This document shows, piece after piece, positions 1 to 8,661 of a stretch of DNA of 64,000 nucleotides. The notes beneath the pieces were generated by a model. It did not search any database and had not been told where the DNA came from. It was given only the letters and a program-made list of their open reading frames with translations. The first letter of the stretch is position 1. The number at the start of each line of letters is the position of its first letter. The position numbers and the translations under genes were made by a program. Origin of the DNA: Sutterella faecalis. Its GTDB lineage: Bacteria > Pseudomonadota > Gammaproteobacteria > Burkholderiales > Burkholderiaceae_F. The stretch lies in the NCBI RefSeq assembly GCF_006337085.1, contig NZ_CP040882.1, forward strand, positions 1,302,001-1,366,000. Reading direction: 5' to 3'.

Positions 1-296
1 GCGGAGCGCTTTGCATCCCGGGGCATCAAAAAAATTTCGAACCGAACCACACGGGAAAGTAAAAAATCATTAGACTGCGTGCGCAAACCAATCTCGGATT
101 TTCCTTCCTCGCCGCTCCGGTGCTTTCATTCCCAGAGCGGCATGCATGAAGAAGAAGGAACATTCAGCCCGCGGGGAACGCCTGTTCCCTCCCGGCGCAG
201 ACTGAATTCAATTACGTGCCGTACTCCGGATTCCGCAGAGCGAAAAGCCTCTGCAGGGTTCGACCGGTGTATTTTTTTTTGCACTCAGAGGTTGTT
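1..296. other. Upstream region of guaB, no gene recognised
   Basis: No convincing gene is visible here. A possible in-frame upstream extension of guaB from base 216 encodes residues that do not fit the IMPDH family and is treated as leader. A weak Shine-Dalgarno (AGAGG) lies a few bases before the chosen ATG. No clear sigma-70 promoter or purine operator could be assigned. Confidence 0.6.
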
Positions 297-1766
297 ATGC
301 GACTCCTTCAGACGGCTTACACGTTCGACGACGTTCTGCTCGTTCCCGCCTATTCGGAAATCCTCCCGCGCGACACGCAGCTTCAGACGAAGCTCACCCG
401 CGGTCTTTCGATCAATATTCCGATGGTTTCCGCCGCCATGGATACGGTGACGGAAGCGAAGCTCGCGATTGCCCTCGCTCAGGAAGGCGGCATCGGCTTC
501 ATTCACAAGAACATGACCGCCGACCAGCAGGCTGCGGAAGTCGCCAAGGTGAAGCGCCACGAAGCCGGCGTCGTTGCCGAACCGATCACGATCGGCCCCG
601 ACATGCTTGTGGGCGACGTGATTGCGCTTGCCCGCGAACACCGCATTTCCGGCCTCCCGGTTGTTGCCGAAGACGGCTCCGTTCTCGGCATGGTCACGAA
701 CCGCGACCTGCGCTTTGAAACCCGCATGAGCGTTCCCGTCCGCGAAGTCATGACGCCGCGCGAACGCCTCGTCACGGTTCATGAGGGCGCCTCCCTTGAA
801 GAAGCCAAGGAACTCATGCACCAGCACCGCCTCGAGCGCGTGCTCGTCGTCACCAAGGACTTCCACCTCGCCGGCCTCATGACGGTGAAGGACATCACGA
901 AGGCAACGGATCACCCCTTTGCCGCCAAGGATTCGAAGGGCAAGCTCCTCGCGGGCGCTGCCGTTTCCGTCGGCCAGGGCACGGAAGAACGCGTCGAGAA
1001 GCTCGTTGATGCCGGCGTCGACGTGATCGTCGTCGATACGGCTCACGGCCACTCGAAGGGCGTTCTCGACCGCGTCAAGTGGGTGAAGACGCACTATCCG
1101 GATCTGCAGGTGATCGGCGGCAACATCGCCACCGGCGAAGCTGCGCTCGCCCTCGTCGAACACGGCGCCGACGGCGTCAAGGTCGGCATCGGCCCGGGCT
1201 CGATCTGCACGACCCGCATTGTTGCCGGCGTCGGCGTTCCTCAGATCACCGCCATCAGCAACGTCGCCGAAGCGCTTCAGGGCACGGACGTTCCCTGCAT
1301 CGCCGACGGCGGCATCCGCTTCTCGGGCGACATCGCCAAGGCGATCGCTGCCGGCGCGAGCTCCGTCATGATGGGCGGCATGTTCGCCGGCACGGAAGAA
1401 GCTCCGGGCGAAGTGATCCTCTACCAGGGCCGCTCCTACAAGTCCTACCGCGGCATGGGCTCGCTCGGCGCCATGGGCAAGGGCTCGGCCGACCGCTACT
1501 TCCAGGACAACAACCAGGGCAACATCGACAAGTTCGTGCCGGAAGGCATCGAAGGCATGGTTCCCTACAAGGGATCCATCTCCGCGATCATCTATCAGAT
1601 GATCGGCGGTCTGCGCTCCTCGATGGGCTACTGCGGCTGCCGCACGGTCGAAGAAATGCGCACCCGCGCCCGCTTCGTCCAGATCACCGCCGGCGGTCTG
1701 CGTGAATCGCACGTCCACGACGTGAAGATCACGAAGGAAGCCCCGAACTATCGTCAGGCCAACTGA
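297..1766 (+). CDS. guaB: Inosine-5'-monophosphate dehydrogenase
   Basis: IMP dehydrogenase oxidises IMP to XMP with NAD+, the committed step of guanine nucleotide synthesis in the cytoplasm. The 489-residue product has the family's usual length. It starts with the TIM-barrel strand MRLLQTAYTFDDVLLVPAYS, carries a CBS-domain insertion around residues 95-215, and has the catalytic loop GPGSICTTR with the active-site Cys near residue 305. A GMGSLGAM phosphate-binding loop follows. The ATG at 297 is preferred over an in-frame start at 216, which would add 27 atypical residues. guaA follows in the same direction, but a terminator-like hairpin separates them. Confidence 0.98.
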   Translation: MRLLQTAYTFDDVLLVPAYSEILPRDTQLQTKLTRGLSINIPMVSAAMDTVTEAKLAIALAQEGGIGFIHKNMTADQQAAEVAKVKRHEAGVVAEPITIGPDMLVGDVIALAREHRISGLPVVAEDGSVLGMVTNRDLRFETRMSVPVREVMTPRERLVTVHEGASLEEAKELMHQHRLERVLVVTKDFHLAGLMTVKDITKATDHPFAAKDSKGKLLAGAAVSVGQGTEERVEKLVDAGVDVIVVDTAHGHSKGVLDRVKWVKTHYPDLQVIGGNIATGEAALALVEHGADGVKVGIGPGSICTTRIVAGVGVPQITAISNVAEALQGTDVPCIADGGIRFSGDIAKAIAAGASSVMMGGMFAGTEEAPGEVILYQGRSYKSYRGMGSLGAMGKGSADRYFQDNNQGNIDKFVPEGIEGMVPYKGSISAIIYQMIGGLRSSMGYCGCRTVEEMRTRARFVQITAGGLRESHVHDVKITKEAPNYRQAN

Positions 1767-1832
1767 TAAAGCCCCGACGCGGGAAGCTCCCTCTTACTAG
1801 AGAGCGTCCCGCTCTGGAGCAAAAAACGTCAA

Positions 1833-1880
1833 GGCGCCCGAACCCCCGAAGAAATCCGGGCGCGGGCGCCTTTTCATTTT
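1833..1880 (+). terminator. Rho-independent terminator after guaB
   Basis: Eight-base inverted repeat GGCGCCCG / CGGGCGCC (1833-1840 and 1863-1870) followed by TTTTCATTTT. It suggests guaA is at least partly transcribed from its own promoter; a TATAGT hexamer near 1883 is a possible -10 without a good -35. Confidence 0.75.
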
Positions 1881-1980
1881 GTTATAGTCTCGCCCGAATC
1901 TTCACTAAGGGCCTTGGAAGCATTCCGCTCAAGCGCATTTAGTAAGAGACAAATTCTTTTTCCCGAACTGCAGCGTACCC

Positions 1981-3552
1981 ATGCAAACCTCTCACGACCG
2001 CATTCTGATTCTCGACTTCGGCAGCCAGGTGACCCAGCTCATCGCCCGCCGCGTGCGCGAAGCCCACGTCTACTGCGAAGTTCATCCGAACGATGTTTCG
2101 GCGGACTTCATCCGCGAGTTCGCCCCGAAGGGCATCATCCTCTCGGGCTCGCACATGAGCGCCTATGAGGAAAGCAACGACCAGGCGAGCCAGGCCGTCT
2201 TTGAGGCGGGCGTTCCCGTTCTCGGCATCTGCTACGGCATGCAGACGATGGCCCAGCAGCTCGGCGGCAAGGTCGAAAGCGGCGCGAAGCGCGAATTCGG
2301 CTACGCTGAAGTGCGCGCCCGCAACCATACGAAGCTCCTTGAAGGCATTGAGGACTTCCGCACGGAATCTGGCGAAGGCATGCTGAAGGTCTGGATGTCG
2401 CACGGCGACAAGGTGACGGAGCTCCCCCCGGGCTTCAAGGTGATGTGCTCGACCCCGTCCTGCCCGATCGCCGGCATGTGCGACGAAGAGCGGGGCTTCT
2501 ATGCCGTGCAGTTCCATCCTGAAGTGACGCATACCGTTCAGGGACGCCAGATTCTCAACCGCTTCGTGCTCGACATCTGCAAGTGCCGTCCCGACTGGGT
2601 GATGGGCAATTACGTTGCTGAAGCCGTTGAAACCATCCGCCGCGAAGTGGGCGACGAGGAAGTGATCCTCGGCCTCTCGGGCGGCGTCGACAGCTCCGTG
2701 GCTGCTGCCCTCATTCACCGCGCCATCGGCCGGCGCCTCACCTGCGTCTTTGTCGACAACGGGCTCCTTCGCAAGGGCGAGCGCGAACAGGTTCGCGAAA
2801 CCTTTGAAAAGAACATGGGCCTCAAGCTCATCGTGGTTGATGCCGTCGACCGCTTCATGAATGCGCTCGCCGGCGTCTCCGACCCCGAGCAGAAGCGCAA
2901 GATCATCGGCCGCGAATTCGTGAACGTCTTCCAGGCGGAAGCCGAAAAGATCAAGAATGCCCGCTGGCTCGCCCAGGGCACGATTTATCCGGACGTGATC
3001 GAATCCGCCGGCGCCAAGACGAAGAAGGCGAAGGTGATCAAGAGCCACCACAATGTGGGCGGCCTTCCAGAGACGCTTCACCTCAAGCTCCTCGAACCGC
3101 TGCGCAGCCTCTTCAAGGACGAAGTGCGCGAACTCGGCATCGAGCTCGGCCTCCCCGCTGAAATGGTCTACCGCCATCCCTTCCCCGGACCCGGCCTCGG
3201 CGTCCGCATCCTGGGCGAAGTGAAGCGCGAATACGCGGATCTTCTGCGCGAAGCCGATGCGATCTTCATCGAGGAACTCCGCAAGGCCGGCCTCTACGAC
3301 AAGGTGAGCCAGGCGTTCGTGGTCTTCCTCCCGGTCAAGTCCGTGGGCGTCATGGGCGACGGCCGCACCTACGAATGGGTGGTGTCGCTGCGCTCGGTCC
3401 AGACCTCCGACTTCATGACGGCCAAGTGGAGCGAGCTCCCCTACGAGCTCCTCGGCACCGTTTCGAACCGCATCATCAACGAAGTCCGCGGCATCAACCG
3501 CGTGGTCTACGACGTGAGCGGCAAACCCCCTGCCACGATCGAATGGGAATAA
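1981..3552 (+). CDS. guaA: GMP synthase (glutamine-hydrolysing)
   Basis: GMP synthetase aminates XMP to GMP using glutamine and ATP, completing the pathway begun by GuaB. The 523-residue protein has the normal two-part layout. The class I amidotransferase domain (about residues 10-195) has the nucleophile loop GICYGMQ and the catalytic FHPEVTHT histidine/glutamate. The ATP-pyrophosphatase domain has the PP-loop LGLSGGVDSSV near residue 235. The C-terminal dimerisation domain ends in PPATIEWE, the usual GuaA terminus. Next to guaB, as often in proteobacteria. Confidence 0.98.
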   Translation: MQTSHDRILILDFGSQVTQLIARRVREAHVYCEVHPNDVSADFIREFAPKGIILSGSHMSAYEESNDQASQAVFEAGVPVLGICYGMQTMAQQLGGKVESGAKREFGYAEVRARNHTKLLEGIEDFRTESGEGMLKVWMSHGDKVTELPPGFKVMCSTPSCPIAGMCDEERGFYAVQFHPEVTHTVQGRQILNRFVLDICKCRPDWVMGNYVAEAVETIRREVGDEEVILGLSGGVDSSVAAALIHRAIGRRLTCVFVDNGLLRKGEREQVRETFEKNMGLKLIVVDAVDRFMNALAGVSDPEQKRKIIGREFVNVFQAEAEKIKNARWLAQGTIYPDVIESAGAKTKKAKVIKSHHNVGGLPETLHLKLLEPLRSLFKDEVRELGIELGLPAEMVYRHPFPGPGLGVRILGEVKREYADLLREADAIFIEELRKAGLYDKVSQAFVVFLPVKSVGVMGDGRTYEWVVSLRSVQTSDFMTAKWSELPYELLGTVSNRIINEVRGINRVVYDVSGKPPATIEWE

Positions 3553-3619
3553 GTTTTCCCTTGAATCCGCACATTCAGCAGCCTGAGATCCGGTGTTTCA
3601 CCTGCTGAGGGATCGAAAA

Positions 3620-3655
3620 GAAGGCAGTCCGCATTGAGAAGGACTGCCTTCTTTC
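3620..3655 (+). terminator. Terminator after guaA
   Basis: Perfect inverted repeat GAAGGCAGTCC / GGACTGCCTTC (3620-3630 and 3641-3651) with a 10-base loop and a TTT tail. Confidence 0.85.
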
Positions 3656-3699
3656 GTTGGAGCGCCTGCCCAGGCAGAACGTATCCCGGAGCAAGCCCC

Positions 3700-3743
3700 A
3701 AAAAATCGGCGCCTTCCCCGCAAGAAACAGGGAAAGCGCCGAT
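3700..3743 (-). terminator. Terminator after pepT
   Basis: Read on the minus strand, ATCGGCGC...GGCGCCGAT forms a strong stem followed by TTTTTTGG. It closes the ansB-pepT transcription unit and faces the guaA terminator. Confidence 0.85.
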
Positions 3744-3766
3744 CAGGCTCTTAATTAGTTCCAACG

Positions 3767-5008
3767 TCAGTCGAGCGACTTGATGCTGCCCGAGAGTTCA
3801 GCCAACTTCATCGCGACTTCAGCCGCCTTGTCGAGCGATTTCACGGGAATGCATTCATAGATCCCGTGGAAGTTCATGCCGCCCGTAAAGACATTCGGGC
3901 AGGGAAGACCGCGCACGGAAAGACGCGCGCCGTCCGTTCCCCCGCGAATCGGCTCCTCGATCGGTTCGAGCCCCACCGCACGATAGGCTTCGCGTGCAAT
4001 TTCAAGAACCTTCGGCGCCCGGTCGAGGTAGGGACGCATGTTCTGGTAGCTGTCCTTGATTTCAAGCTTCGCCTTCGCCTGCGGATAGAGCGCATTCATC
4101 TTTTCAACGAGACCGGCGAGAAGCGTCTTCTTGGCTTCATAGAGCGCCGCATCGTGGTCGCGGATGAGAATCCGGATCTTCGTTGCGACGACGTTCCCCT
4201 GCATCATGTTGGGGTGGAGGAACCCTTCGTGGCCGGCCGTGCATTCCGGACTCATCTCGGCGGGGAGCATTTCCATGAATTTCGCCGCGAAACGCAGCGA
4301 ATTCACCATCTTGTCCTTCGCGAGCCCCGGATGGACGCCCACGCCTTCAATCGTCACGATGGCGGTGCCGCCGTTGAAGTTTTCGCTCTCAAGGGTCCCC
4401 ACTTCGCCGCCGTCGAACGTATAGGCGTACTGCGCGCCAAAGTGCTCGATATCAAAGTTTTCCGTACCGCGGGCGACTTCCTCATCGGGCGTGAAGCCGA
4501 TCGCGAGGCGCGCATGCGGAATTTCCGGGTGAGCAGCAATTTCGGCTGCCATCGTCATGATGGCGGCGACGCCCGCTTTGTCGTCAGCACCGAGAAGCGT
4601 CGTGCCGTCCGTGAAGATGATGTCTTCGCCGGCGTACTTCGTGATTTCGGGGAAGTCGGCAGCCTTGAAGATGATGTTCTTTTCGGCATTGAGAATCACG
4701 TCGCCGCCCTCATAGCGCAGGATCTGCGGCTTCACGTTTTCGCCCGAAGCATCGGGAGACGTGTCCATGTGCGCAATGAAGCCGATCGAGGGACAGGCTT
4801 CGCAGCCCTTTGAGGCGGGGATTTCGGCGTAGACGACGCCGCCATGGCCCACATGGGCATTCCCGATCCCGTAGGACTTCAACTCCTCAACAAGCGCTTC
4901 GGCGAGCTTCAGCTGCTTTTCCGTCGAAGGTGCCGTGCTGCTATCCCGGGCAGACTGCGTATCAAAGCTCACGTAGCGAAGGAATCGCGATTGAACCGTG
5001 TCCGTCAT
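3767..5008 (-). CDS. pepT: Peptidase T (tripeptide aminopeptidase)
   Basis: Cytoplasmic zinc-dependent tripeptidase of the M20 family that removes N-terminal residues from tripeptides. The product is 413 residues, close to the usual 408. Family motifs include the metal ligands in GFIAHMDTS, the bridging aspartate in LLGADDKAG, the catalytic glutamate pair in TPDEEVARGT and the last ligand in GGMNFHGIYE. The start MTDTVQSRFLRYVSFDTQ matches known PepT proteins; an upstream in-frame start at 5068 is not used here. It lies 97 bases downstream of ansB, so peptide breakdown and asparagine use may be co-transcribed. Its link to anaerobic growth in enterics is consistent with the neighbouring genes (inference). 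Confidence 0.96.
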   Translation of the reverse strand: MTDTVQSRFLRYVSFDTQSARDSSTAPSTEKQLKLAEALVEELKSYGIGNAHVGHGGVVYAEIPASKGCEACPSIGFIAHMDTSPDASGENVKPQILRYEGGDVILNAEKNIIFKAADFPEITKYAGEDIIFTDGTTLLGADDKAGVAAIMTMAAEIAAHPEIPHARLAIGFTPDEEVARGTENFDIEHFGAQYAYTFDGGEVGTLESENFNGGTAIVTIEGVGVHPGLAKDKMVNSLRFAAKFMEMLPAEMSPECTAGHEGFLHPNMMQGNVVATKIRILIRDHDAALYEAKKTLLAGLVEKMNALYPQAKAKLEIKDSYQNMRPYLDRAPKVLEIAREAYRAVGLEPIEEPIRGGTDGARLSVRGLPCPNVFTGGMNFHGIYECIPVKSLDKAAEVAMKLAELSGSIKSLD

Positions 5009-5105
5009 GATGATTTTCTTTTGCCTTTGAGTGATGTTTAAAGAGATTCTTCTTTCCTGAGAGGGCACTGCTCTTCTGAAACAATGCCCTCCTTCAGACT
5101 TTCAA

Positions 5106-6161
5106 TCAATATTCATTGAAGATGCGCTGAATTTCCTTGGGATCAGTCGTCTTCGTGAGCGCGAGCTGGAGAAGCAGGCGCGACTTCTGAGGATTCAGGT
5201 TTCCCGCAGCAAGGTAGCCCTGCGCTTCGTCCTCACCGGAAAGCACGCAGTCGCCCGTCGGCACGCGCTCGGAGAGAACCACGGGGAAGCCCTTCTTCAT
5301 GAGAGGAACGTAAAAGTCCTTATGTGCATTCGGAATCGAACCGTTGCCCATGCTCGCCGAAACAATGCCCTTGGCGCCGTTCTTCAGAGCGGCTTCGGGC
5401 ATCCTGGCGTCATCGCCGGGAAGGGCATAGACGACGTCCACACGCGGGAGCGTCTCAAGTCCCTTCACGTCGAATTCGCTGTTGGCCGTATGGCGGCGGG
5501 TTGAGAGCCGATAGAGCACGGGCTGAGCCTTGCTCATGACGCCGAGATAGCCGTACTCAGGCGCCTGGAAGGTAGCAACGTTGCTCGTATTGAACTTCGT
5601 CGTTTCGCGTGCGGCGCAGATGCGGTCGTTCATGACGATCGTAACGCCCACACCCTTCATCTTGGGCGAAGCTGCTGCCTGAACGGCCTCAAGGAGATTC
5701 ATCGGACCGTCGGCCGAGATGGCCGTTGCCGGACGCATGGCGCCTACGAGCACCACGGGCTTGTCGCTCTTCACCGTCAGGTTGAGGAAGAAAGCCGTTT
5801 CTTCAATCGAATCGGTGCCGTGCGTAATTACGATGCCGTCGATTTTCGGATCCGCGAGGAGCTCATTCACACGATTGGCAAGGTGAAGAAGAATCTTCGT
5901 GTCGACGTTGTTGGACGAAATATTAGCGACCTGCTCGCCCGACACTTCGGCATAGTCCTTCATCTGGGGGACTGCCTGAATCAGGGTGTCGATTCCGAGC
6001 GACCCCGCCTTATAGCCCGTCACGTCGGTGCTCTTCTGCGCGACGCCCGCAATCGTGCCGCCGGTAGCGAGGATTTTGACGGAGGGCAGAGCAAAGGACT
6101 GCGAAGCGAAGGCCATGGCGATAATGCCGCCGATAATCGTCATCGTCTGCTTGAGTTTCAT
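5106..6161 (-). CDS. ansB: Type II (periplasmic) L-asparaginase
   Basis: Hydrolyses asparagine to aspartate and ammonia in the periplasm. The 351-residue precursor has a signal peptide (MKLKQTMTIIGGIIAMAFAS, cleavage probably just after the Ala of SFA near residue 24). Both catalytic threonine motifs are present: ATGGTIAG around residue 32-39 and VITHGTDSIEETAFF around residue 110. Length and motifs fit the high-affinity type II enzymes. The aspartate it releases can feed the aspA-dcuA-frdAB route encoded about 25 kb away. It is followed by pepT and preceded by a porin, all on the minus strand. Confidence 0.96.
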   Translation of the reverse strand: MKLKQTMTIIGGIIAMAFASQSFALPSVKILATGGTIAGVAQKSTDVTGYKAGSLGIDTLIQAVPQMKDYAEVSGEQVANISSNNVDTKILLHLANRVNELLADPKIDGIVITHGTDSIEETAFFLNLTVKSDKPVVLVGAMRPATAISADGPMNLLEAVQAAASPKMKGVGVTIVMNDRICAARETTKFNTSNVATFQAPEYGYLGVMSKAQPVLYRLSTRRHTANSEFDVKGLETLPRVDVVYALPGDDARMPEAALKNGAKGIVSASMGNGSIPNAHKDFYVPLMKKGFPVVLSERVPTGDCVLSGEDEAQGYLAAGNLNPQKSRLLLQLALTKTTDPKEIQRIFNEY

Positions 6162-6180
6162 GTGAAGCTCCCGAAAATTG

Positions 6181-6212
6181 CCGGCGCCCCGTAGGTTCTT
6201 ATGAGGCGCCAG
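6181..6212 (-). terminator. Weak terminator-like hairpin after the porin
   Basis: GGCGCC...GGCGCC can pair on the minus strand, followed by an imperfect AATTTT tract. It lies between the porin and ansB and would only partly separate them. Confidence 0.35.
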
Positions 6213-6248
6213 CAGGGTTAAGCAAAGAAGTGTTTGGACTTCAATGCA

Positions 6249-7409
6249 TTAGAAGTAGTAGGAGAGACCTGCAACGGTGCTGAGCGATTCAGGCTTCACC
6301 TTCTCGCCCTTGTACTTGTATTCGCCTTCCGTGTAGCCGATGCCCGTATAGAGGCGCGTGCTCTTCGAGAGGTTGTACTGGTAGCCGAGACCTGCAAACC
6401 AGGCCGTGGCCTTCACCTTTTCGTCGAGCTCATCGGTCTCAGCCTTGAGCGCGCCGACGGAGGCGAGAACCTTGCCGCCCGCAAGCGGAGCGTCGAAGCC
6501 GACGATGCCGCTGTAGCCTTCGAGTTCATCGAAATTCTTTTCAGCGCCGCCAAAAAGCTTCGCTTCCATAGCGCTGCCGTTCCAGCCCTGCGTGCTGAGC
6601 GCGTTGGCGTTGCCGAAGCAGTGCGCAGCCGCATAGACCGTCATGAAGCCGAAGTTGTAGTTGCCGCCCAGGGTGACGCGCCACATGTCTTCCGGATTCT
6701 TCGCCTTGTGCTTGGTGCCTTCCTCCAGATCCTCAATCGTTCCTTCGTTCATGCCTTCGTAAAGGAGGACCGTGCTCAGGGCGCCGACCGTGTAGGTTGC
6801 GCCGATGCCCATGTAGCGGTCTGAACCGGCCTTGTTCTCATAGTCGTTCGAACCCATCGAATAGGCGGCAGTCACCTGGAAGCCCGCCAGATTGGGGCTG
6901 CGGTAGGTGAGCATGTTGTCGCGGCGGGAAGAATCGATCTTTGCAAGGACGATGCCCTGATTGCCGATATTGCCCATGCCCGTGCCGAAGGGGTTGATGC
7001 CGCCGAGGAGATTGAAGCTCCCGCCGTCAGTACCAAGGATCGCGGAGCGGCCGGCAGAAATCGTGCCGAAGGGGCCGACGAGCTGAAGGGTTGCCTCGCG
7101 GTCGAAAAGCGTATCGGCCGTGCTCAGCGCGCCGGTATCCGACTTGTAGCCGTTTTCGAGCACGAACTTCACCTGGTAGCCATTGCCGAGGTCTTCGCTG
7201 CCGCGCAGGCCGAAGCGGCTCGCCGTGCCGACGCCGGAATCGAGCGTGAATTTATCCGTCGCGTCGCCGACGCCCGGATCCGTATGTTCATAGACGAGGC
7301 CCGCGTCAATGCGGCCGTAGATCTGAACATCAGCGGCAGAGGCCTGAGAAGCCATGCCGAAAGTGAGGGCGGCAACCGCAGCAGCGAGAGCGATGTTGAG
7401 TTGTTTCAT
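6249..7409 (-). CDS. Gram-negative general porin
   Basis: Outer-membrane trimeric beta-barrel porin of the betaproteobacterial/neisserial type, allowing passive entry of small solutes. The 386-residue precursor begins MKQLNIALAAAVAALTFGMA with an Ala-rich signal peptide ending ASAADVQIYG. DVQIYGRIDAGLVY is a typical first strand, a KFVLENGY motif follows, and the protein ends in the aromatic residue of GLSYYF as barrel proteins need for BAM assembly. The start at 7409 follows AGGAAATATAACT; the open frame extends to 7448 but loses the signal peptide position. A perfect 7-base hairpin (GGGTCCA / TGGACCC, 7435-7460) lies in the leader close to the ribosome-binding site and could affect translation. 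Confidence 0.93.
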   Translation of the reverse strand: MKQLNIALAAAVAALTFGMASQASAADVQIYGRIDAGLVYEHTDPGVGDATDKFTLDSGVGTASRFGLRGSEDLGNGYQVKFVLENGYKSDTGALSTADTLFDREATLQLVGPFGTISAGRSAILGTDGGSFNLLGGINPFGTGMGNIGNQGIVLAKIDSSRRDNMLTYRSPNLAGFQVTAAYSMGSNDYENKAGSDRYMGIGATYTVGALSTVLLYEGMNEGTIEDLEEGTKHKAKNPEDMWRVTLGGNYNFGFMTVYAAAHCFGNANALSTQGWNGSAMEAKLFGGAEKNFDELEGYSGIVGFDAPLAGGKVLASVGALKAETDELDEKVKATAWFAGLGYQYNLSKSTRLYTGIGYTEGEYKYKGEKVKPESLSTVAGLSYYF

Positions 7410-7465
7410 AGTTATATTTCCTGATTTAAGGAAGGGGTCCAGCCTCAAAGAGATGGACCCATGGG

Positions 7466-7492
7466 GAAAAGCGACCAGTCTTTCCGGCTGGT
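7466..7492 (-). terminator. Possible terminator after the short dcuC-like gene
   Basis: On the minus strand ACCAGCC...CTGGT forms a short stem followed by CGCTTTTC. The stem is only 5 bases, so the call is weak. Confidence 0.35.
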
Positions 7493-7535
7493 TATCGGAA
7501 GACCGATCCCTTTGGTGGGGTTTAAGAAGAAACGA

Positions 7536-8294
7536 CTACATGAGGAAATAGAGAACGCCGATCGTGAGAATCATCACAATGGACGAGCGCTTGATGACAT
7601 CGAGCGGTTCGGCGCCTGCCAGACCTGCAATCAGAATGACGCCGGCAGCAAGCGGCGATGAAACGCGGCCGAGCGTGGCTGAAATGCAGGCGAGGAAGCC
7701 AAGGTCCTTGATTTCCATTCCGAATTCAGCTGCATGTGGGGTTACAGCCTCATTGAAGGCAAAAGCTGCCGCATTGCCGGAACCCGTAATGACGCCCAGG
7801 AGATAGGGACCGAAGGAAGCACCAAGCTTCGCAATTTCACTCGAATTTTTAAGGTATTCGATAAACGCGGAAACAACGCCGCAGGACTGAAGGCCCGCAC
7901 GAATCATGAGACCCACGATGGTCGGGCCGATGGCGGCGCAGAGTCCGGCGAGCGAACCGATGGCAAGCGACGCAATGCCCGTAACGATCATGCAGCAGGG
8001 CAGCAGCATGATGCCGAGCTTCTTCAGCGGCTTCGTGAGCAGCGAAACGAGGTGCAGATCGCACTTCGTCATCGTGATGCAGGCGGCAAAACCCATGGAC
8101 GAGCAGATCGAGATGATGAGGGACGACGTCGTCATCGATTTGTCGAACTGCTTGAAGGCCGCCATCGGGTCAAGCGAAATGCAGCACATGGCAAGACCTG
8201 CCACGAGCAGAACAAGACGCGTTTCGATGCGCTTCACAAGTGCATAAAGTGCTGCAACCACAATGACGCAAGCGGCCAGAATGGAGAAAGACAT
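7536..8294 (-). CDS. Shortened DcuC-family C4-dicarboxylate carrier
   Basis: A 252-residue membrane protein that aligns without gaps to residues 1-133 and then to residues 304-423 of the full-length DcuC encoded at 45282-46553. Shared blocks include KR.ETRLVL, SMGFA, and GVITGSG.AA..AFNE.VTPHA. The missing part is exactly 170 residues, and the junction falls in a shared Ala-Gly-(Ile/Leu) stretch. The frame stays open. The start MSFSILAACVIVV matches the DcuC N-terminus; the open frame reaches 8471 but that part is not conserved. It may be a reduced carrier with about half the helices, a decaying paralogue, or an interaction partner of DcuC. The position next to the porin and ansB fits dicarboxylate/aspartate uptake, but transport activity is unproven. 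Confidence 0.75.
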   Translation of the reverse strand: MSFSILAACVIVVAALYALVKRIETRLVLLVAGLAMCCISLDPMAAFKQFDKSMTTSSLIISICSSMGFAACITMTKCDLHLVSLLTKPLKKLGIMLLPCCMIVTGIASLAIGSLAGLCAAIGPTIVGLMIRAGLQSCGVVSAFIEYLKNSSEIAKLGASFGPYLLGVITGSGNAAAFAFNEAVTPHAAEFGMEIKDLGFLACISATLGRVSSPLAAGVILIAGLAGAEPLDVIKRSSIVMILTIGVLYFLM

Positions 8295-8661
8295 TTTGAA
8301 GGTTGCTCCGAGAGGATTGGTCCTGAAAGAGATGCGCCTGAAGTTCTTTGAGGGGGTGACGTCACGGAGAAAAGGGAAACCCAAAAAGCACTGAAACGGT
8401 GCATCAAGCACCGAATGTATGCCTGCATCTAGGCACTTTGCTATACGTGAAAACCTGACGGCTTTGGGCACGAAATGCTGAATTCCACCACTCGCAAGAA
8501 AAGAATATTGATAATTCTAAAAAAATAAAATTTATATGTACGTAATTACACTTACTATCATTCAAACATCATGTCTGTGACATCTAATGTGCATATCGCT
8601 CACAATCAAAAAAGGACGCCTTGCGGCGTCCTTCTTTGAGTGTCTGAGGCTGAAAGAAGAA
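8295..8661. other. Intergenic leader of the short dcuC-like gene
   Basis: AT-rich around 8500-8560, likely holding the minus-strand promoter of the gene at 7536-8294. ATGTC/GACAT (about 8570-8585) forms a small inverted repeat, and a CRP-like sequence with wrong spacing lies near 8590-8606. No gene is seen. Confidence 0.5.
8606..8637 (-). terminator. Terminator after the ABC substrate-binding gene
   Basis: Perfect stem AAGGACGCC / GGCGTCCTT with a 4-base loop, followed on the minus strand by TTTTTTGATT. Confidence 0.9.

Noticed and set aside
8570..8606. A CRP-like site (TGTGC...TCACA) upstream of the short dcuC-like gene
   Set aside because: The half-sites are one base too far apart for a CRP site and no other support exists.
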